A stretch of 64,000 nt of DNA from Pseudomonas putida (GTDB lineage Bacteria; Pseudomonadota; Gammaproteobacteria; Pseudomonadales; Pseudomonadaceae), in assembly GCF_002906855.1 (NCBI RefSeq), contig NZ_MINI01000048.1:1116001-1180000 (forward strand). Direction: 5' to 3'. Of this stretch, positions 33,993 through 42,574 are shown piece by piece. Position numbers and translations under genes: made by a program. The stretch's first letter is position 1. Each line of letters starts with the position of its first letter. Under the pieces are notes generated by a model. The model was not told the origin of the DNA. It ran no database searches and saw only the letters and a program-made list of their open reading frames with translations.

Positions 33993-35349
33993 GCCGCTGA
34001 AACTGGCCGTGGTCGGCCACACCAACGTCGGCAAGACTTCGCTGCTGCGCACGCTCACCCGCGATGTCGGCTTCGGCGAGGTCTCGCACCGCCCCAGCAC
34101 CACCCGCCATGTCGAGGGTGCGCGGCTGTCGGTGGACGGTGAACCGCTGCTGGAGCTCTACGACACCCCCGGCCTGGAGGACGCCATCGCCCTGCTCGAT
34201 TACCTCGAGCGCCTGGAGCGCCCGGGCGAACGCCTGGACGGCCCAGCCCGCCTCGAACGCTTCCTGCAAGGCAGCGAGGCCCGCCAGCGCTTCGAACAGG
34301 AAGCCAAGGTGCTGCGCCAGTTGCTGGCGAGCAATGCCGGCCTGTATGTGATCGACGCCCGGGAGCCCGTGCTGGCCAAGTACCGCGACGAACTGGAAGT
34401 ACTGGCCAGTTGCGGCAAGCCGCTGCTGCCGGTGCTCAACTTCGTCGCCAGTAGCCAGCACCGCGAGACGGAGTGGCGTGAAGCCCTTGCCCGGCTTGGG
34501 CTTCACGCATTGGTGCGGTTCGATAGCGTAGCGCCGCCAGAGGATGGTGAACGTCGTCTGTACGAAAGCCTGGCACTGCTGCTGGAGGATGCCCGACCCG
34601 CCCTGCAGCGGCTGATCGACGACCAGCAGGCCCAGCGCCTGGCGCGTCAGCACAGCGGCAAGCGGCTGATCGCCGAACTGCTGCTCGACTGCGCCGCCTG
34701 CCGACGTAGCGTCGAGGCCGAGCCGGCAGCTGAAGCCCGGGCTGTCGAAGCCTTGCGCCAGGATGTGCGCCAACGTGAACAACGCTGTGTCGAAGCGCTA
34801 CTCAAGCTCTACGCGTTCCGTCGCGAGGATGCCAATGCCGGGGACCTGCCGCTGCTGGATGGTCGCTGGGGCGATGACCTGTTCAATCCCGAGACCCTTA
34901 AACTGCTTGGGGTTCGCCTGGGCAGCGGTGTGGCGGCTGGCGCTGCAGCCGGTGCCGGCGTTGACCTGCTGGTTGGCGGCCTGACTTTAGGCGCTGCAGC
35001 GTTGGCGGGCGCGATCGCCGGTGGCGCACTGCAGACCGCACGTAACTATGGATCGCGGTTGATGGGCAAGTTGAAGGGGCAGCGCGAGCTGACAGTCGAC
35101 GACACCGTGCTGCGGCTGCTCGCGTTGCGTCAACAGCAGTTGATGATGGCGCTGGAGGGGCGTGGGCATGCGGCGCAGGACAGCATTCGGCTGGGCGAGC
35201 TGGATGAAAAGGCCTGGCGCGAGGGCAAGCTGCCCGAAGCCTTGAGCAAGGCGCGGGCGCATCCGCAGTGGTCGACGCTCAATCCCGGGGCGAAGCTGAA
35301 TCAAGCTGAGCGGCAGGAGCAGCTGGAAGCGCTTGTTTCACAGATCTGA
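33985..35349 (+). CDS. DUF3482 GTPase with glycine-rich membrane segment
   Basis: A 454-residue protein with an N-terminal Era-like GTPase domain: G1 GHTNVGKT at 11-18 and G3 DTPG at 60-63. At the G4 position the sequence is LNFVAS (151-156) rather than NKxD, so base specificity is uncertain. A helical middle region is followed by a glycine/alanine-rich hydrophobic stretch (about 313-348), likely membrane-inserting, and a conserved DUF3482 tail. GGAG precedes the ATG at 33985. It probably works with the DUF2868 protein at the membrane; the role is unknown. Confidence 0.82.
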   Translation: MTEPLKLAVVGHTNVGKTSLLRTLTRDVGFGEVSHRPSTTRHVEGARLSVDGEPLLELYDTPGLEDAIALLDYLERLERPGERLDGPARLERFLQGSEARQRFEQEAKVLRQLLASNAGLYVIDAREPVLAKYRDELEVLASCGKPLLPVLNFVASSQHRETEWREALARLGLHALVRFDSVAPPEDGERRLYESLALLLEDARPALQRLIDDQQAQRLARQHSGKRLIAELLLDCAACRRSVEAEPAAEARAVEALRQDVRQREQRCVEALLKLYAFRREDANAGDLPLLDGRWGDDLFNPETLKLLGVRLGSGVAAGAAAGAGVDLLVGGLTLGAAALAGAIAGGALQTARNYGSRLMGKLKGQRELTVDDTVLRLLALRQQQLMMALEGRGHAAQDSIRLGELDEKAWREGKLPEALSKARAHPQWSTLNPGAKLNQAERQEQLEALVSQI

Positions 35350-35362
35350 TTGTGCAAGCCAG

Positions 35363-35392
35363 GCCTCTTCGCGGACATGCCCACCAAGAGGC
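35363..35392. repeat. Degenerate REP element
   Basis: GCCTCTT and AAGAGGC flank a 16-base interval resembling the local REP core but with a diverged centre. It sits between the convergent GTPase and ABC solute-binding genes. Confidence 0.5.
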
Positions 35393-35406
35393 TTCACCGC
35401 TGGGGC

Positions 35407-36432
35407 TTATTGTTGCGCCACTTTCTCCGACTTGCCGTCATAGCGCTTGCGCCATTCAGTGAGGATCTCGTCGCGGTTCTTCGAGGCCCAGGCAAAGTCG
35501 TTCTTGATCAGGCGCTGTTCATAGTCGGCTGGCAGCTCGGTCTGCGGCTTGGCAATGCCTGGCGCGGCCAGCACGGCAAAGTTGTCCTTGTACAGCTCCA
35601 TGGCGGCAGGGCTTGCCGAGAAATCAGCCAAGCGCTTGGCCGCGTCAGCCTTCGGCAAGCCCTTGATCACGGCGGTCGCCTCGATCTCCCAGCCCAGGCC
35701 TTCCTTCGGCAGCACGATGTCCAGCGGCGCGCCCTGGCGCTTGAGCTGCACGGCCGGGTACTCGAACGAGATACCGATCGGGAACTCGCCCGCCGCCGCC
35801 AGCTTGCACGGCTTGGAGCCGGAGTGTACGTACTGGCCGATGTTCTGGTGCAGAGCATCCATGTAGGCCCAGCCCTGTGGCTCGCCGAAGGTCTGCAGCC
35901 AGGCGCTGACGTCGAGGAAGCCGGTGCCGGAGGAAGCCGGGTTAGGCATGACGATCTTGCCTTTGTATTCAGGCTTGGTCAGGTCCTGCCAGCTCACCGG
36001 TTTGCTCAGGCCCTGCTTCTCGGCTTCGATGGTATTGAAGCAGATGGTCGCGGCCCATACGTCCATGCCGACCCAGGCTGGCGGGTTGGCCGCATCGCGG
36101 TAGTTCGCGGAGATTTTCCCCAGGTCTTTCGGCGCGTAGGCTTCGAGCATGCCGTTCTGGTCGAGGATGGCCAGGCTGGAGGCGGCCAGGCCCCATACTG
36201 CGTCGGCTTGCGGGCGGTCTTTCTCGGCCAGCAGCTTGGCGGTGATGATACCGGTGGAGTCACGCACCCATTTGATTTCGATGTCCGGGTTGGCCTTTTC
36301 GAAGGCCTGCTTGTAGCTCTTGAGCTGCTCGGCTTCCAGGGCGGTGTAGACGGTCAGCTGGGTGGCTGCGGCCGAAGCCTGCAGGCTGAAGACGGCGGAT
36401 ACGGCAGCGACAAGTGCAAGGGGCTTGAACAT
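35407..36432 (-). CDS. ABC transporter periplasmic binding protein, 2-aminoethylphosphonate-type
   Basis: A 341-residue family 1 solute-binding protein with a signal peptide (1-21, ending ASA). The mature part begins TQLTVYTALEAEQLKSYK, the Fe3+/phosphonate-binding subfamily pattern. Ligand-contact-like motifs include RDSTGIITAKLLAEK near residue 57 and NPASSGTGF near 165. A LysR gene and a fused permease downstream match the arrangement of the putative phosphonate importers often called PhnSTU2 or AepXVW. The other possible substrate is ferric ion, but the tyrosine iron ligands are not evident. Confidence 0.75.
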   Translation of the reverse strand: MFKPLALVAAVSAVFSLQASAAATQLTVYTALEAEQLKSYKQAFEKANPDIEIKWVRDSTGIITAKLLAEKDRPQADAVWGLAASSLAILDQNGMLEAYAPKDLGKISANYRDAANPPAWVGMDVWAATICFNTIEAEKQGLSKPVSWQDLTKPEYKGKIVMPNPASSGTGFLDVSAWLQTFGEPQGWAYMDALHQNIGQYVHSGSKPCKLAAAGEFPIGISFEYPAVQLKRQGAPLDIVLPKEGLGWEIEATAVIKGLPKADAAKRLADFSASPAAMELYKDNFAVLAAPGIAKPQTELPADYEQRLIKNDFAWASKNRDEILTEWRKRYDGKSEKVAQQ

Positions 36433-36462
36433 GATGCGTTTCCTATCAGAGTGGGCAGTCGG

Positions 36463-38187
36463 TCAATGGCCAGGAGCGCGCTGGCGCCAGGCCTGAGAGC
36501 GGCGCAGCAGGCCGCGCGAAGCAGCGGCCAGCAACAGGGATGCGGCGGCGCTGGTCAGCAGGATCAGGGTCGACATGGCAGCGGCGCCGCCGACGTTGCC
36601 GGCATCGTCCATGTTCAATACGGCGACGGCGGCGAGGATGGTGTCGGGGCTGTAGAGGAAGATCGCCGCCGACACGGTGGTCATCGCCGAGACGAACAGG
36701 TAACGGATGATGTCCAGCAGCGCCGGCAGGCAGATCGGCACGGTGACCCGCACGAAGTGCTTGTACAGCGGCGCCTTGAGCGACAGCGCGGCGGCCTCGA
36801 ACTCGCCGTCGAGCTGGCGCAGAGCGGTGGCGGCGGTCATCTGCGCGGTGGTCAGGTAGTGGGCGATGGTGCACAGCACCAGCAGCGCCATGCCGCCATA
36901 GAACACGTGCAGCGGGTTGCCGTTCAGGTTGAAGAAGAACACGTAGCCCAGGCCCAGTACCAACCCAGGCACCGCCATGGGGATGAAGCTGAGCAGGCGC
37001 AGGGCCTGGTTGAGCAGGCGCTGGCCTTGGGTTTTCTCCATCAGGTAGGCGCCGGTGAAGATCACCAGGCTGCCGATCAGCGCGGTGCACAGGGCCATGG
37101 TCACGCTGTTGCGGTAGGCCAGCCAGCCGCCACCGGCGGTGTCGTCGAACATGTAGTGCTTGAACGACAGGGTCAGGTTGTACGGCCAGAACGTCACCAG
37201 CGACGAGTACACCGCCATGCCAATCACCACCAGCAGCGCCGCGCAGACCAGCAGCACGATGGCCAGGAAGCAGGCATCACGGCAGCGCGACGGCTTGGGC
37301 TCGAACACCTGGGCACGACCGCTCATTGCCTCACCCTGGCGCCGACGCAGCCAGGCATCGACGCCGAAGCTGAGCAGTGCTGGCAGCAGCAGCACCATGC
37401 CGATCAACGCGCCACGGCCAAATTGCTGCTGGCCGACCACTGCCTTGTAGGCTTCAAGCGCCAGCACCTGATAGTCGCCACCGACCACCACCGGTACACC
37501 GAAGTCGGGAATGGTCAGGGTGAACACCAGGCAGAACGCGGCGAATACCGCCTGCCGCGTGGCTGGCCAGGTGATGCTGCAAAACGCCCGCCACGGCCCG
37601 GCGCCCATGCTCGACGCCGCGTCGAACAGCCGAGCGTCGGCCAGTGACAGGGCCGAGAGCAGGATCATCAGCGCATGGGGGAATGTGTAGATGGCCTCGC
37701 CGAGGACAATGCCCCAGAAGCCGTAGATGTTGTCGCTGATCAGGCTGCGCAGCAGGCCCTGGTTGCCGAACAGATAGACCAGGGCAATCGCCGGCAGCAT
37801 CGACGGCGCCAGCAGTGGCAGCAGCGAAATACCGCGCCACAGGCCCTTGGCCGGGATCAGCGTGCGCTGCAGGGCATAGGCGAACAGGTAGGCCAGCGGC
37901 ACCACGATCGCCGCCACGGTGAAGGCTATCGACAGGCTGTTGCCGAGCAACCAGTGGAAGTTATCGCTGGCGAACAGTTCGCGGGCAGCCAGCAGACCAC
38001 CGCCCTGGCCGGCTTCACCGCTGAAGCCTTTCCAGAAAATGGCCAGCAGTGGCATCACCACGGCCAGCAGCAGAAGGACCAGCAGCAGGCTCTTGCCACC
38101 GATGACGAACAGGCGGTCACCCAGGGCGACCTCACCGCGTCGCGCATCCTTGGCTTGGGTCAGCGGCAGGGACATTGGCGCGGCCAT
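36463..38187 (-). CDS. ABC transporter permease, fused double-domain (phosphonate/iron type)
   Basis: A 574-residue inner-membrane protein with two tandem binding-protein-dependent permease domains and about twelve helices. Each half has an EAA-type loop: FDAASSMGAGPWRAFCSITW near residue 195 and FEAAALSLKAPLYKHFVRVT near 470. The fusion is usual for Fe3+ and putative 2-aminoethylphosphonate importers. The start at 38187 (MAAPMSLPL) lies directly after the ATPase stop codon; ATG at 38175 is an alternative. It is followed by the binding-protein gene. Confidence 0.82.
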   Translation of the reverse strand: MAAPMSLPLTQAKDARRGEVALGDRLFVIGGKSLLLVLLLLAVVMPLLAIFWKGFSGEAGQGGGLLAARELFASDNFHWLLGNSLSIAFTVAAIVVPLAYLFAYALQRTLIPAKGLWRGISLLPLLAPSMLPAIALVYLFGNQGLLRSLISDNIYGFWGIVLGEAIYTFPHALMILLSALSLADARLFDAASSMGAGPWRAFCSITWPATRQAVFAAFCLVFTLTIPDFGVPVVVGGDYQVLALEAYKAVVGQQQFGRGALIGMVLLLPALLSFGVDAWLRRRQGEAMSGRAQVFEPKPSRCRDACFLAIVLLVCAALLVVIGMAVYSSLVTFWPYNLTLSFKHYMFDDTAGGGWLAYRNSVTMALCTALIGSLVIFTGAYLMEKTQGQRLLNQALRLLSFIPMAVPGLVLGLGYVFFFNLNGNPLHVFYGGMALLVLCTIAHYLTTAQMTAATALRQLDGEFEAAALSLKAPLYKHFVRVTVPICLPALLDIIRYLFVSAMTTVSAAIFLYSPDTILAAVAVLNMDDAGNVGGAAAMSTLILLTSAAASLLLAAASRGLLRRSQAWRQRAPGH

Positions 38188-38188
38188 C

Positions 38189-39247
38189 TCAGGCAAACAC
38201 CTGCAGGCTCTGCGGTGGCAAGGCCACCCAGATATCCTGCGAGCCCAGGCGCGGCATGGCTTCCGGCGCCAGCTCGGCGAGCAGCGCATGGCCCGGCAGG
38301 GCCTTGAGTTCGAAGCTCATGCGGCAGCGGTTGCCGAGGAAGGTGATTTCGCGGACCTTGGCCGGGAACAGGTTCTCCTCATGCACCACCGGGTTCACAG
38401 TGATCGCCTCCGGGCGGCAGAACAGCCGGCCACTGCGGGCGGTACCTGCGTTGGTCGCCAGGCGCATGCTCATGGCGCCGACCTGGGCGTGGCTGTCGCT
38501 ACTGCGCTGGAACGGCAGCCAGTTGCCCTGGCCAACGAACTCGGCGACAAACGGCGTGGCTGGCTGGTCGTAGATTTCCTGCGGGGTAGCGTATTGCTCG
38601 ACCTGGCCGTTGTTCATCACCGCAATGCGGTCGGCCATGAGCATGGCTTCATCCTGGTTGTGGGTAACCATCAACGTGGTGATGCCCAGCTGGCGCTGCA
38701 ATTGGCGCAGTTCGGTGCACAGATGCTCACGCACCCGGGCATCCAGCGCCGACATCGGTTCGTCGAGCAGCAGCAGCGAGGGTGATGGCGCCAGCGCACG
38801 GGCCAGGGCTACACGTTGCTGCTGGCCGCCGGAAAGCTGGCCCGGGTACTTTTTCTCGCTGCCGCTCAGGCCGACCAGCTCGAGCATCTCTGCCACACGC
38901 TGGCGGCTCTCGTCGCGGCTGGTGCCGGTCAGGCCGTAGGCGATATTGGCCTCGACGGTCAGGTTGGGGAACAGCGCGTAGGACTGGAACAGAATGCCGT
39001 AGTCCCGGACCTGGGGCGGCAGTTCGGAGATGTCGCGCTCACCGATGTACAGCGCACCGCGGTCCTGGCGTTCAAGGCCGGCGATGCAACGCAGCAGGGT
39101 GGTCTTGCCGCAACCGGACGGGCCGAGCAGGCAGACCAGCTCACCAGCGGCGATGTCCAGGGACACATTGTTCAACGCCGTGAAGGCACCGAAACGCTTG
39201 TGGATACCGCGCACTTTCATCTGTGCGCCCGGGGTGGCGTGGTTCAT
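38189..39247 (-). CDS. ABC transporter ATP-binding protein, 2-aminoethylphosphonate-type
   Basis: A 352-residue ATPase. Walker A GPSGCGKTTLL is near residue 42, the signature LSGGQQQRVALARAL near 138, and Walker B LLLDEPMSALD near 158. A C-terminal TOBE domain follows (about 280-345). It is the first gene of the minus-strand transport operon, in the order ATPase, permease, binding protein, and follows the LysR gene by 112 bases. A hairpin overlaps its ribosome site (39253-39275). Confidence 0.82.
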   Translation of the reverse strand: MNHATPGAQMKVRGIHKRFGAFTALNNVSLDIAAGELVCLLGPSGCGKTTLLRCIAGLERQDRGALYIGERDISELPPQVRDYGILFQSYALFPNLTVEANIAYGLTGTSRDESRQRVAEMLELVGLSGSEKKYPGQLSGGQQQRVALARALAPSPSLLLLDEPMSALDARVREHLCTELRQLQRQLGITTLMVTHNQDEAMLMADRIAVMNNGQVEQYATPQEIYDQPATPFVAEFVGQGNWLPFQRSSDSHAQVGAMSMRLATNAGTARSGRLFCRPEAITVNPVVHEENLFPAKVREITFLGNRCRMSFELKALPGHALLAELAPEAMPRLGSQDIWVALPPQSLQVFA

Positions 39248-39252
39248 GGCAA

Positions 39253-39275
39253 GGCCTCATCGAACAAGTGAGGCC
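39253..39275 (-). promoter_or_regulatory. Hairpin covering the ribosome site of the transporter operon
   Basis: On the minus strand GGCCTCA pairs with TGAGGCC around a 9-base loop. The right arm carries the GAGG ribosome site, seven bases before the ATPase ATG, so folding would reduce translation. Confidence 0.45.
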
Positions 39276-39304
39276 ATGCTAGGAAGACTGTGCGAAGGTT
39301 CTGT

Positions 39305-39322
39305 GGCTTTTAGGCAAAAGCC
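39305..39322. promoter_or_regulatory. Dyad between LysR gene and transporter operon
   Basis: GGCTTTT and AAAAGCC flank a 4-base centre. It lies midway in the 112-base gap upstream of the ATPase gene, so it may be the LysR-type operator or a weak terminator of the LysR transcript. Confidence 0.35.
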
Positions 39323-39359
39323 GGTGATAGTGGTATAGGCAGATTTTGTAGTAGGCCGC

Positions 39360-40229
39360 TTACAGGTGCGAACCCACCACTTCCTGCGCCACGCCAAGGA
39401 AGGCCGCCGGCAACCGCGCCTGGCGCCGCTCCTTCAGGCAATACAGGTATTCATGCATCACCGGCGCATTCTCCAGCGCCAGCACCCGCAGTTCCGGGTT
39501 GTGCGGCACCTCATGCCGGGCAATCACGCTGATGCCGATATTGCGCAGCACCGCCTCGCGGATCGACTCGCGGCTGCCGATCTCCAGCAACGCCCCGGCC
39601 TTGACCCCGGCGTCCAGCATCATCTGCTCGGTCAACTTGCGCGTGGTCGAGCCCTTCTCGCGCATCAGCAGGCAATGCCCCGCCAACCCATCGATGGCTA
39701 CCGCCTGCCGATGGGCCAACGGATGATTGCGGTGCACCGCCACCACCAGCGGATCGGTGCCCAGCACCCGTCGCACCAGCCGCGCATCCTCCACCAGCTG
39801 CGACGACGCCGCGATATCCACCCGGTAATCCTCGAGCATCTCCAGCACCTGTTGCGAGTTGCCGATCTCCACCGTCACTTCGACCTGGGGTAGGCGTTCG
39901 CGGAAGATCTTCACCAGGTCGAGGATGTAGTAAGGCGCGGTGGCAGCAATGCGCAAACTGCCCTGGGCCTGGCCGCTGTTGCGCAGCTCGAACTCGATGT
40001 CGGCCTCCTGCTGCAGCAGCGCCTTGACCATCGGCAGCATGCGCACGCCCTCCTCGCTCAGCACCAGGCGCCGGCCTCCGCGGTAGAACAACTCCACCGC
40101 GTATTGGCTTTCCAGATTGCGGATCTGCGTGGTCACCGTCGGCTGGCTGAGCCCGAGCTTCTTCGCCGCCAAGGTGATGCTGCCCAGGCGGGCCACCATG
40201 TAAAAGGCTTTGAGTTCGGCACTCAGCAT
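39360..40229 (-). CDS. LysR family regulator, phosphonate-associated type
   Basis: A 289-residue LysR regulator. The winged helix-turn-helix covers residues 1-60 (GSITLAAKKLGLSQPTVTTQ), and the effector-binding domain covers about 90-289. It lies upstream of the ABC operon on the same strand, and LysR genes with this neighbour set are associated with aminoethylphosphonate uptake or use. It likely activates the transporter operon. It starts 9 bases after cadA ends, but the two probably have separate control. Confidence 0.8.
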   Translation of the reverse strand: MLSAELKAFYMVARLGSITLAAKKLGLSQPTVTTQIRNLESQYAVELFYRGGRRLVLSEEGVRMLPMVKALLQQEADIEFELRNSGQAQGSLRIAATAPYYILDLVKIFRERLPQVEVTVEIGNSQQVLEMLEDYRVDIAASSQLVEDARLVRRVLGTDPLVVAVHRNHPLAHRQAVAIDGLAGHCLLMREKGSTTRKLTEQMMLDAGVKAGALLEIGSRESIREAVLRNIGISVIARHEVPHNPELRVLALENAPVMHEYLYCLKERRQARLPAAFLGVAQEVVGSHL

Positions 40230-40238
40230 TGCAGGACC

Positions 40239-42491
40239 TCATTTGCGCAGCAGGCGCAGACCGTTGAACACCACCAGCAGGCTCACGCCCATGTCGGCGA
40301 ACACCGCCATCCACATGGTGGCCATGCCGGCAAAGGTGATCGCCAGGAATATCGCCTTGATGCCCAGCGCCAGAACGATGTTCTGCGTCAGAATCGCCGC
40401 ACTTTGGCGCGACAGCCTGACGAACGCCGGGATTTTGCGCAAGTCGTCATCCATCAGTGCCACGTCGGCGGTCTCGATCGCCGTGTCGGTACCCGCCGCC
40501 GCCATGGCGAAACCGATTTCGGCACGGGCCAGCGCTGGTGCATCGTTGATGCCATCGCCGACCATGCCCACCCGGTGCCCTTCGGCGTACAGCTGCTCGA
40601 TGCTCTGCAGCTTGTCGGCCGGCAGCAGGTTGCCCTCGGCGCGGTCGATGCCGACCTGGGCGGCGATGGCCTGAGCGGTGTGCGGATTGTCGCCGGTCAA
40701 CATGACGGTCTTGATGCCCAGTGCGTGCAGTTCGGCAATCGCCTGCCGGCTACTGTCCTTGACCGTGTCGGCCACGGCGAACAGAGCCAACGGCCCGGAA
40801 CGGTCGAGCAGCAGAACGACGGTCTTGCCCTGGCGCTCCAGCGTATCCAGTTGGGTTTCCAACTCCGGCGAGCACAGGCCCAGCTCCTCCACCAACCGGT
40901 GGTTGCCCAGGTGGTAGGTTTCGCCGTCGATATCACCCCGCACGCCGCGGCCGGCCAGGGCCGCGAATTCGCTGACCTCGCTCAGCGGCAAGTTCTGCGC
41001 CTTGGCAAACTGGGCGATGGCGCCCGACACCGGGTGATCGGAACGGTCGGCCAGGCTCGCCGCCAACGCCTGGGCACGGCCCTCGAACAAGGGTTCAAGC
41101 ACCTTGGCATCGGTTTGTACAGGTTTGCCGTGGGTGATGGTGCCAGTCTTGTCCAGGGCCAGGAAGTCCAGCTTGCGCCCGCCTTCCAGGTAGACCCCGC
41201 CCTTGATCAGGATGCCCTTGCGCGCCGCAGCGGCCAGGCCACTGACGATGGTCACCGGGGTGGAGATGACCAGCGCACAGGGGCAAGCCACCACCAGCAG
41301 TACCAGTGCACGGTACACCCAGTCGAACCAGACACCGGCCATGAACAGCGGCGGGATCAATGCCACTGCCAGGGCCACGGCGAACACCACCGGGGTGTAG
41401 ATGCGCGAGAACTGGTCGACGAAACGCTGGGTAGGCGCACGCGCCCCCTGTGCTTCCTCGACGGCCTTGATGATGCGCGCCAAGGTCGACTGCCCTGCGG
41501 CTGCCGTTACCCGGTACTCCAAGGCGCCGGCCTGGTTGATGGTGCCGGCGAACAGCTTGTCGCCCGCGGCCTTTTCCACAGGCAGGCTTTCGCCGGTGAT
41601 CGGCGCCTGATCGACGCTGGATTGCCCGCTGACCACCTCACCATCCAGGCCGATGCGTTCGCCCGGTCGCACCCGCACCAAGGCGCCGATAGCCACCTCA
41701 CGCACCTCCACCTCGCGCCACTGGCCATCGGCCTGCTGCACCGTGGCCATGTCCGGGGCCAGCTGCATCAGCCCGCCAATGGCATTGCGCGCCCGATCCA
41801 GCGAGCGCGCCTCGATCAGCTCGGCGACAGTGAACAGCACCATGACCATGGCCGCTTCCGGCCACTGGCCAATCAGCACGGCGCCGGTCACGGCGATGCT
41901 CATCAACGCATTGATGTTGAGGTTACGGTTCTTCAGGGCGATCCAGCCCTTCTTGTAGGTGCCCAGGCCACAGCCGAGGATTGCCGCCAGCGCGAGCGCG
42001 GCAACCAGCCATTCTGGCGCGAGGCGAGCGAAGTGCACGATTTCGGCGGCGATCGCGGCAACACCCGACAGGGCCAGCGGCCACCAGCGGGTCCTGTGCG
42101 GCTGCGCTGCAGCGGTGCTACCGTCGTCTTCAGCGGCCAGCGGCTCGGCCTTCATACCGAGGCTGTCGATGGCGCGTTCGATCTCGCCGTTGCCGCTCAA
42201 GGTATGGCGCACACCGAGCACGCGGTTGATCAGGTTGAATTCGAGCTGCTCGATGCCCGCCAGTTTGCCCAGCTTGTCCTGGATCAGGGTCTGCTCGGTG
42301 GGGCAGTCCATGGCGTCGATGCGAAAACGGCTGAGCTGCGCATGGCTGCTGGCCTTCCCGCGCAGTTGCACCAAAGCGGGCGCGGCGCTGGAGCCACAGC
42401 AGCTTTGAGCGTGAGCGGCATGGCCGTGGTCTTTATCGCCATGGGCATGGTCGTGCGAATGCTTGTGTTCGTGGCTGACAGGCTGGTTCAT
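40239..42491 (-). CDS. cadA: Cadmium/zinc-translocating P-type ATPase CadA
   Basis: A 750-residue P1B-ATPase that exports Cd2+, Zn2+ and probably Pb2+. The N-terminus is histidine-rich (about residues 7-27), followed by a metal-binding domain with MDCPTE near 61. The membrane metal site CPC is at 403-405, the phosphorylated Asp447 in DKTGT, and GDGIND near 645. The ATG at 42491 places the His-rich tail at the N-terminus; an extension to 42530 runs through the promoter and is rejected. It is divergent from cadR with the operator between. Confidence 0.95.
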   Translation of the reverse strand: MNQPVSHEHKHSHDHAHGDKDHGHAAHAQSCCGSSAAPALVQLRGKASSHAQLSRFRIDAMDCPTEQTLIQDKLGKLAGIEQLEFNLINRVLGVRHTLSGNGEIERAIDSLGMKAEPLAAEDDGSTAAAQPHRTRWWPLALSGVAAIAAEIVHFARLAPEWLVAALALAAILGCGLGTYKKGWIALKNRNLNINALMSIAVTGAVLIGQWPEAAMVMVLFTVAELIEARSLDRARNAIGGLMQLAPDMATVQQADGQWREVEVREVAIGALVRVRPGERIGLDGEVVSGQSSVDQAPITGESLPVEKAAGDKLFAGTINQAGALEYRVTAAAGQSTLARIIKAVEEAQGARAPTQRFVDQFSRIYTPVVFAVALAVALIPPLFMAGVWFDWVYRALVLLVVACPCALVISTPVTIVSGLAAAARKGILIKGGVYLEGGRKLDFLALDKTGTITHGKPVQTDAKVLEPLFEGRAQALAASLADRSDHPVSGAIAQFAKAQNLPLSEVSEFAALAGRGVRGDIDGETYHLGNHRLVEELGLCSPELETQLDTLERQGKTVVLLLDRSGPLALFAVADTVKDSSRQAIAELHALGIKTVMLTGDNPHTAQAIAAQVGIDRAEGNLLPADKLQSIEQLYAEGHRVGMVGDGINDAPALARAEIGFAMAAAGTDTAIETADVALMDDDLRKIPAFVRLSRQSAAILTQNIVLALGIKAIFLAITFAGMATMWMAVFADMGVSLLVVFNGLRLLRK

Positions 42492-42528
42492 GGGGTCATC
42501 CTTAAATAGAGCCTGTTGCCAAGTGAAC

Positions 42529-42549
42529 ACCCTGTAGCCACTATAGGGT
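42529..42549 (-). promoter_or_regulatory. CadR operator and cadA promoter
   Basis: ACCCTGTAGCCACTATAGGGT is a 21-bp imperfect dyad of the type known for CadR. On the minus strand it is immediately preceded by TTGACC (42547-42552), and TTCACT lies about 19 bases further as a possible -10. The over-long spacer holding the dyad is the hallmark of MerR-activated promoters. Confidence 0.85.
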
Positions 42550-42574
42550 CAAGCCACTTGCTGGAGATTTCGCC

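Noticed and set aside
35350..37647. 765-codon plus-strand frame
   Set aside because: Antisense to the binding-protein and permease genes; Gln/His/Arg-rich low-complexity translation is a codon-bias artefact.
40104..42509. 801-codon plus-strand frame opposite cadA
   Set aside because: It lies entirely antisense to the P-type ATPase and LysR genes and has no recognisable domain; GC codon bias explains it.
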